Assembly: GCF_023100945.1 (NCBI RefSeq)
Contig: NZ_CP064689.1
Coordinates: 5,066,001-5,130,000, forward strand
Reading direction: 5' to 3'
DNA: 64,000 nt
Source of the DNA: Bradyrhizobium sp. 200
GTDB taxonomy: Bacteria > Pseudomonadota > Alphaproteobacteria > Rhizobiales > Xanthobacteraceae
This document shows positions 62,201-64,000 of this stretch, piece after piece. The position numbers and the translations under genes were made by a program. The notes beneath the pieces are model-generated. The model saw only the letters and a program-made list of their open reading frames with translations. It did not search any database and was not told the DNA's origin. Numbering within the stretch: position 1 is the stretch's first letter; each line of letters opens with the position of its first letter.

Positions 62201-62817
62201 TTGCCGGCAATGAAGGCGCGATACAACGCGCCAAGCTCGCGCACGAGAACACCCATCGACCAGCCATCGGAAACAATATGATGCTGGGTGAGCAGGAAAA
62301 GATACTCGCCCTCCTCGAACCGGATGAGGCGCCCGCGGATCAACGGTCCCCGAGAGAGATCGAAGGGCTCATTTGCCTCTTCGCTGCACAAGCGCTCAAG
62401 TATCTGGTCGCGTTCCGGTTCGGCTCGCACATCATGGAGAAGCAAAGGCAGGCCCTGGTCGATGGGCAACAGCTCGACGCAAGGCTGTCCATCGGACATA
62501 CGAAAAACGCTGCGCAGCGCTTCGTGGCGCGCAAACAGCCGGTCAAGACTACGGCGCCAGGCGGTGACGTCGAGACCGCCCGAGAGGCGCAATGCGCCGC
62601 GAATATGATAGTTGGTGCTGGTGCCATCGAGCTGCGACAACAGCCAAAGCCGCCGCTGTGCAAATGACAGGGCAAGGGGCCCGTCGCGCGGCACCGCCGG
62701 TATCGCGGCGAGTTCGTTCCTGTTGGCATTCCGCGCCCGGTCCTTGGCCAGCAGCAGGAGTTTTCTCAACCCTTCTGCATCCAGCTCCCGCAAGTCGCGT
62801 TTCAGTGAATTCGCCAT
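56236..62817 (-). CDS. two-module NRPS (C-A-T-C-A-T)
   Basis: The protein has 2193 residues; the ATG is 3 bp after the preceding NRPS stop. Landmarks are C1 HHIVSDGWS 179; A1 YTSGSTG 655; T1 GGHSL 1052; C2 start YGLSPLQDGILFHH 1140 with HHLIGDHST at 1275; A2 YTSGSTG 1744; T2 GGDSL 2127. The acidic C-terminus (MLDMLKEIELSDE) looks like a docking helix towards the next NRPS. The A1 code read by eye is DAWTVAGVCK, close to Phe-type codes. A2 is DILQCGLVWK, close to Gly codes and the same as A3 of the next protein. C1 is of the ordinary LCL type. C2 has His instead of Gly after the catalytic Asp. No E domain is present. Confidence 0.94.
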   Translation of the reverse strand: MANSLKRDLRELDAEGLRKLLLLAKDRARNANRNELAAIPAVPRDGPLALSFAQRRLWLLSQLDGTSTNYHIRGALRLSGGLDVTAWRRSLDRLFARHEALRSVFRMSDGQPCVELLPIDQGLPLLLHDVRAEPERDQILERLCSEEANEPFDLSRGPLIRGRLIRFEEGEYLFLLTQHHIVSDGWSMGVLVRELGALYRAFIAGKGDPLPPLTIQYPDYAAWQRQWLTGERLQQQVGHWRQTLAAAPVLLELPTDRPRAPMRSLAGASLPIEIGAELARGIKRLGQMHRTTAFMTVLAAWAAVLSRLSGQSDVVIGTPTANRNRREIEGLVGFFVNMLALRVDLSGEPDMAELLNRVRGAALAAQDHQDLPFEQLVEIIQPPRRLDHTPVFQVVFAWQSNESAVFELPGLKAEIADIPLREVKFDLELNLSEADGRIVGTLNYATALFDEATVKRHRNYLLTLLQAMVAGADRVIDRFDMVDAEERELVLKTWNQTASPYPSERCIHELFVEQVRKAPDTTALVHENLRLSYGELDVMANQLAHHLIGLGVVPDQPVAICLERGIAMVVSLLAVLKAGGAYLPLDPAYPTERLHQIVDDAKPKLLICDGAGRAALADTSCEIVDLEMTAETIAGLEKSNPDVAGLTSRHLAYIIYTSGSTGTPKGVTVEHRGLVNLALAQQALFEVSSRSRVVQFASFSFDASTWEIVMALCAGAELFLVGPREHRNASELLSYLARERITHATLPPAMLQGRTDLDCFASLQVLVLAGELPKAELIKGLPSNIAVFNGYGPTETTVCATTWLRPMGFEGGIVPIGRPLPNTRIYLLDKFGAPVPLGAIGEIYIAGAGVARGYLDRTDLTAERFVFDPFDGDIGARMYRTGDLGRYLSDGNIEFLGRNDYQVKIRGFRIELGEIEFRLNQHAGVADAVVLARQDHGGDRRLVAYVVPAAQEDDGSRLDSGEFASAMRSHLRACLPEHMVPSAFVRLDALPLTPNGKVDRKALPAPEDDAFVRRGYEALQGEREETVAKVWAELLGVERIGRNDHFFELGGHSLLAVRVLERLHRHSLSADVRTLFAKPVLSDFAASLDGGDVAEVTANLIPMQATTITPGMLPLIRLEQSDIDSVVASVPGGVANVQDIYGLSPLQDGILFHHLLAAQGDPYLLVGQMAFASRDLLDRYLAAVQQVIDRHDILRTSIEWEGLSTPAQVVWRRAPLIVTEVELDRESPVHEQLARRFDPRRNRIDLRQAPLLRFAVARDPGRDDRWLLLVLLHHLIGDHSTLEVMHDEVRKILSGRGHELTDPYPFRNLLAQTLDSDTTAEHERFFRSMLSHIDEPTTPFGLDRVHGDGRGVAEARRTLSESLNGRLRAQARRLGVSLASLCHLAWGQVVARSSGREHVVFGTVLFGRMHAGAGGDRPMGLFINTLPLRLDLDGTSVEDSVRHAQARLAELMAHEHASLALAQRCSNVAAPAPLFSSILNYRHNAMPDNPSADAPTAGVDGIEWLGGEERTNYPLMLAVEDYGQALGVTAQVIHPLSPDRVCALMQRALEQLAENLERAPRSPVRQLDILPCDERQLLLEMWNRTDVRYPRDRRFHEQFEKQVRQSPDAIALVFGDEALSYGELNGRANVLARGLRDYGVGTDVVVGLALERGVGMMVALLAVLKAGGAYLPLDPDYPPERLAHMLRDSGAALVLTQTALLEQFAPVLKETGAEEWLLDEKDGEGRDAGNLDLTIHPESLAYVIYTSGSTGLPKGVMVRHDAVTNFLATMAERPGLSAQDRVLGLTSLSFDIAVLELWLPLTIGARVVLADRAAAHDPVRLKAMVAAQGVTMIQATPSTWRMLLDHDGPSLPASCRVLCGGEALAPDLARRLVAQAGEVWNLYGPTETTVWSARHRLDAQDNRPVLGGPIGNTTLHILDNDLNLAPVGVAGELYVGGAGLARGYWQRGALTAERFIPDPFGPSGARLYRTGDVARWRADGVIEYIGRSDHQVKIRGFRIELGEIEARLLAQAGVRSAVVVAREAGAGRQLVGYVSGETSLDGPAIKTALSSVLPDYMVPARIVVLERLPLTPNGKIDRKALPAPDQLAGAEHVTPRTPVEAALAAIWADLLRQPNIGVTDNFFELGGDSLTAVQLVSRIKRDLGHDLPLNRLFEMTTIETMAAALAPEIQVDKRGDDIAAMLDMLKEIELSDE
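56439..58029 (-). repeat. near-identical A-T block, copy in the two-module NRPS
   Basis: This is the partner of 44030-45620, covering A2 and T2 of this protein. After the GGDS motif the two copies diverge: this one continues as SLTAVQLVSRIKRD and ends, while the other continues as SIISLQMVSRARRE. The homology break falls inside the carrier-domain motif. Confidence 0.9.
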
Positions 62818-62820
62818 GGT

Positions 62821-63999
62821 TCACAATCCCGACGCGATCAGCTCTTGAAGTTCTTCTGCATCGAACTCCCGCTCGATCAGCCTGATCGAAACGATCCGCG
62901 CGAACTGGGCGAGTTCAGGATGAACGAACAGATCTGAAATCTGAATCGACACGCCGAGCTCCTGCGACACCCGACTGAGCAGCCGCACCGCAAGCAATGA
63001 GTGCCCGCCGAGCTCGAAGAAGTGATCGTTGCGGCCTATGCGATCCACGCCAAGCAATTCGGCCCAGATGTTTGCGAGCGCGATCTCGATTTCGTCCTCG
63101 GGCGCCTCATAGCCGCAACGGGCCAGGGCGTCATCGTGTGGCGGCGGCAACGCCCGTCGATCGATCTTGCCGTTGGGAGTCAGCGGCAATTGTTCGAGCA
63201 CGACGACTGCCGATGGAACCATGTAGTCCGGGAGAGTGGCGGATAACGCTTGACGCAGCGCGAGGCCGTCGAGTGCAGCTTCACCGCTCGCATAGGCAAT
63301 CAACTGACGTCCCGCCTTGGCCTCGCGTGTCACCGCGACGGCGGCGCGCACGCCGCGCTGCTCCAGCAAACGCGCCTCGATCTCTCCCAGTTCGATCCGG
63401 AAACCGCGGATCTTCACCTGATGGTCCGCGCGGCCGACATATTCGATCACGCCGTCCGCCCGCCACCGCGCCAGATCGCCGGTCCGGTAGAGACGTCCGC
63501 CGTCGCCGCCAAACGGATCCGGAATGAAACGTTCCGCCGTCAGTCCGCCGCGTTTCAAATAGCCCCGTGCCAGCCCTATGCCGCCAATGAACAACTCGCC
63601 CGTTACGCCGGCGGGGACCATGTTGAGGTCAGCGTCGAGAATGTAGGCAGACCGGTAACCAACGGGCCGCCCGATCGGCGCGTATTGACCCGGCGTCAAC
63701 GCGGCTTCGTCGACCACCCACGCCGTCGGCGCGATCACCGTCTCGGTCGGCCCATAGGCATTGATCAGAAGATCGACGTTGGCTGCCCGGCGAAACGTCT
63801 TGATTCCGGCATCCGACCAGGCTTCGCCGCCCACGATGCAAACCCGCAGCGAAAGGTTGCGGCCGCTGTGCCGCAACGCTTCGCTCAATTGATCCGCATA
63901 GGCCGGAGGCAGAAAGAGCGTCGTGACCGAATTGCGCTCGATTTCGTTGACGAGGTCGTCGATCAGCAGGCCAGGCCTGGACGGCAGAACAAGCGATCC
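62821..63999 (-). CDS. NRPS, C-terminal A-T part (start outside window)
   Basis: The frame is open to the right edge; 392 residues are visible. They begin inside an A domain (SVTTLFLPPAYADQL), pass INAYGPTETVIAPTAW, YRTGDLARWRADG, VKIRGFRIELGEIEARL and NGKIDRR, then a carrier domain DHFFELGGHSLLAVRLLSR and a short tail EELQELIASGL that may dock to the next NRPS. Code positions visible are 278 F, 299 I, 301 G, 322 A, 330 I, 331 A and 517 K; positions 235, 236 and 239 are outside the window, so no residue is assigned. It is the first NRPS of the line that can be seen. Whether earlier modules or a fatty-acid starter domain exist cannot be judged. Confidence 0.92.
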   Translation of the reverse strand, partial: GSLVLPSRPGLLIDDLVNEIERNSVTTLFLPPAYADQLSEALRHSGRNLSLRVCIVGGEAWSDAGIKTFRRAANVDLLINAYGPTETVIAPTAWVVDEAALTPGQYAPIGRPVGYRSAYILDADLNMVPAGVTGELFIGGIGLARGYLKRGGLTAERFIPDPFGGDGGRLYRTGDLARWRADGVIEYVGRADHQVKIRGFRIELGEIEARLLEQRGVRAAVAVTREAKAGRQLIAYASGEAALDGLALRQALSATLPDYMVPSAVVVLEQLPLTPNGKIDRRALPPPHDDALARCGYEAPEDEIEIALANIWAELLGVDRIGRNDHFFELGGHSLLAVRLLSRVSQELGVSIQISDLFVHPELAQFARIVSIRLIEREFDAEELQELIASGL

Positions 64000-64000
64000 G

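Noticed and set aside
1-64000. CRISPR arrays, tRNA or rRNA genes
   Set aside because: No regularly spaced direct repeats and no tRNA- or rRNA-like stretches were seen.

Overview
The window looks like chromosomal DNA of a GC-rich alphaproteobacterium. The best guess is the Bradyrhizobium / Rhodopseudomonas group. This rests on gene content and style (paired acyl-CoA dehydrogenases, CaiB-type CoA transferase, IS630-type insertion, siderophore-interacting protein with an N-terminal DUF2218-like part, double-length FhuB) and not on any marker gene. The organism is therefore inferred.

Region 1 (1-16 kb) is a CoA-dependent catabolic island. After the end of a Bcr/CflA-type exporter comes a minus-strand operon: ligase remnant, SDR, two acyl-CoA dehydrogenases, thiolase, nitronate monooxygenase-like flavoprotein, flavin-reductase-like protein and enoyl-CoA hydratase. 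A second SDR and a GST run the other way, followed by a CaiB-type CoA transferase, a DsbA/HCCA-isomerase-like protein, an HxlR regulator, a feruloyl-CoA-synthetase-like ligase and a branched-chain-type ABC binding protein. A 17-bp palindrome (AGTTCT-N5-AGAACT) sits in three promoters of this island and probably ties it into one regulon. The HxlR protein is the obvious candidate regulator.

Region 2 (16-24 kb) is a divergent efflux locus. An RND adaptor and pump lie on the minus strand, with scars of a past rearrangement and a frameshifted SnoaL-like gene between them. A TetR regulator, an alpha/beta hydrolase and a FabF-like ketosynthase lie on the plus strand. A 53-bp nested palindrome lies between the two arms.

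Region 3 (24-28 kb) is accessory DNA: a LysR regulator with a palindrome at its start codon, a Tat-type exported NTF2-like protein, and a metallo-beta-lactamase-fold gene split by an IS630-family element. The IS has perfect 24-bp inverted repeats and TA flanks, and its removal restores the reading frame.

Region 4 (28-64 kb) is a non-ribosomal siderophore locus. It holds a PPTase, an ornithine/lysine N-monooxygenase, an IucB-type acyltransferase, a PvdE-like exporter, a siderophore-interacting reductase, FhuC/FhuB/FhuD-type uptake genes, an esterase, and three consecutive NRPS genes (the first cut by the right edge). The visible modules are [..A-T] / C-A-T-C-A-T / C-A-T-E-C-A-T-E-C-A-T-C-A-T-TE, so the product has at least seven residues. 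By-eye A-domain codes suggest unknown - aromatic-like - Gly - D-(hydroxy)Orn/Lys-like - D-(unassigned, Ser-like) - Gly - (hydroxy)Orn/Lys-like. The two Gly-type A-T blocks are almost identical over about 1.6 kb. No TonB receptor, MbtH protein, formyltransferase or beta-hydroxylase is seen inside the window.
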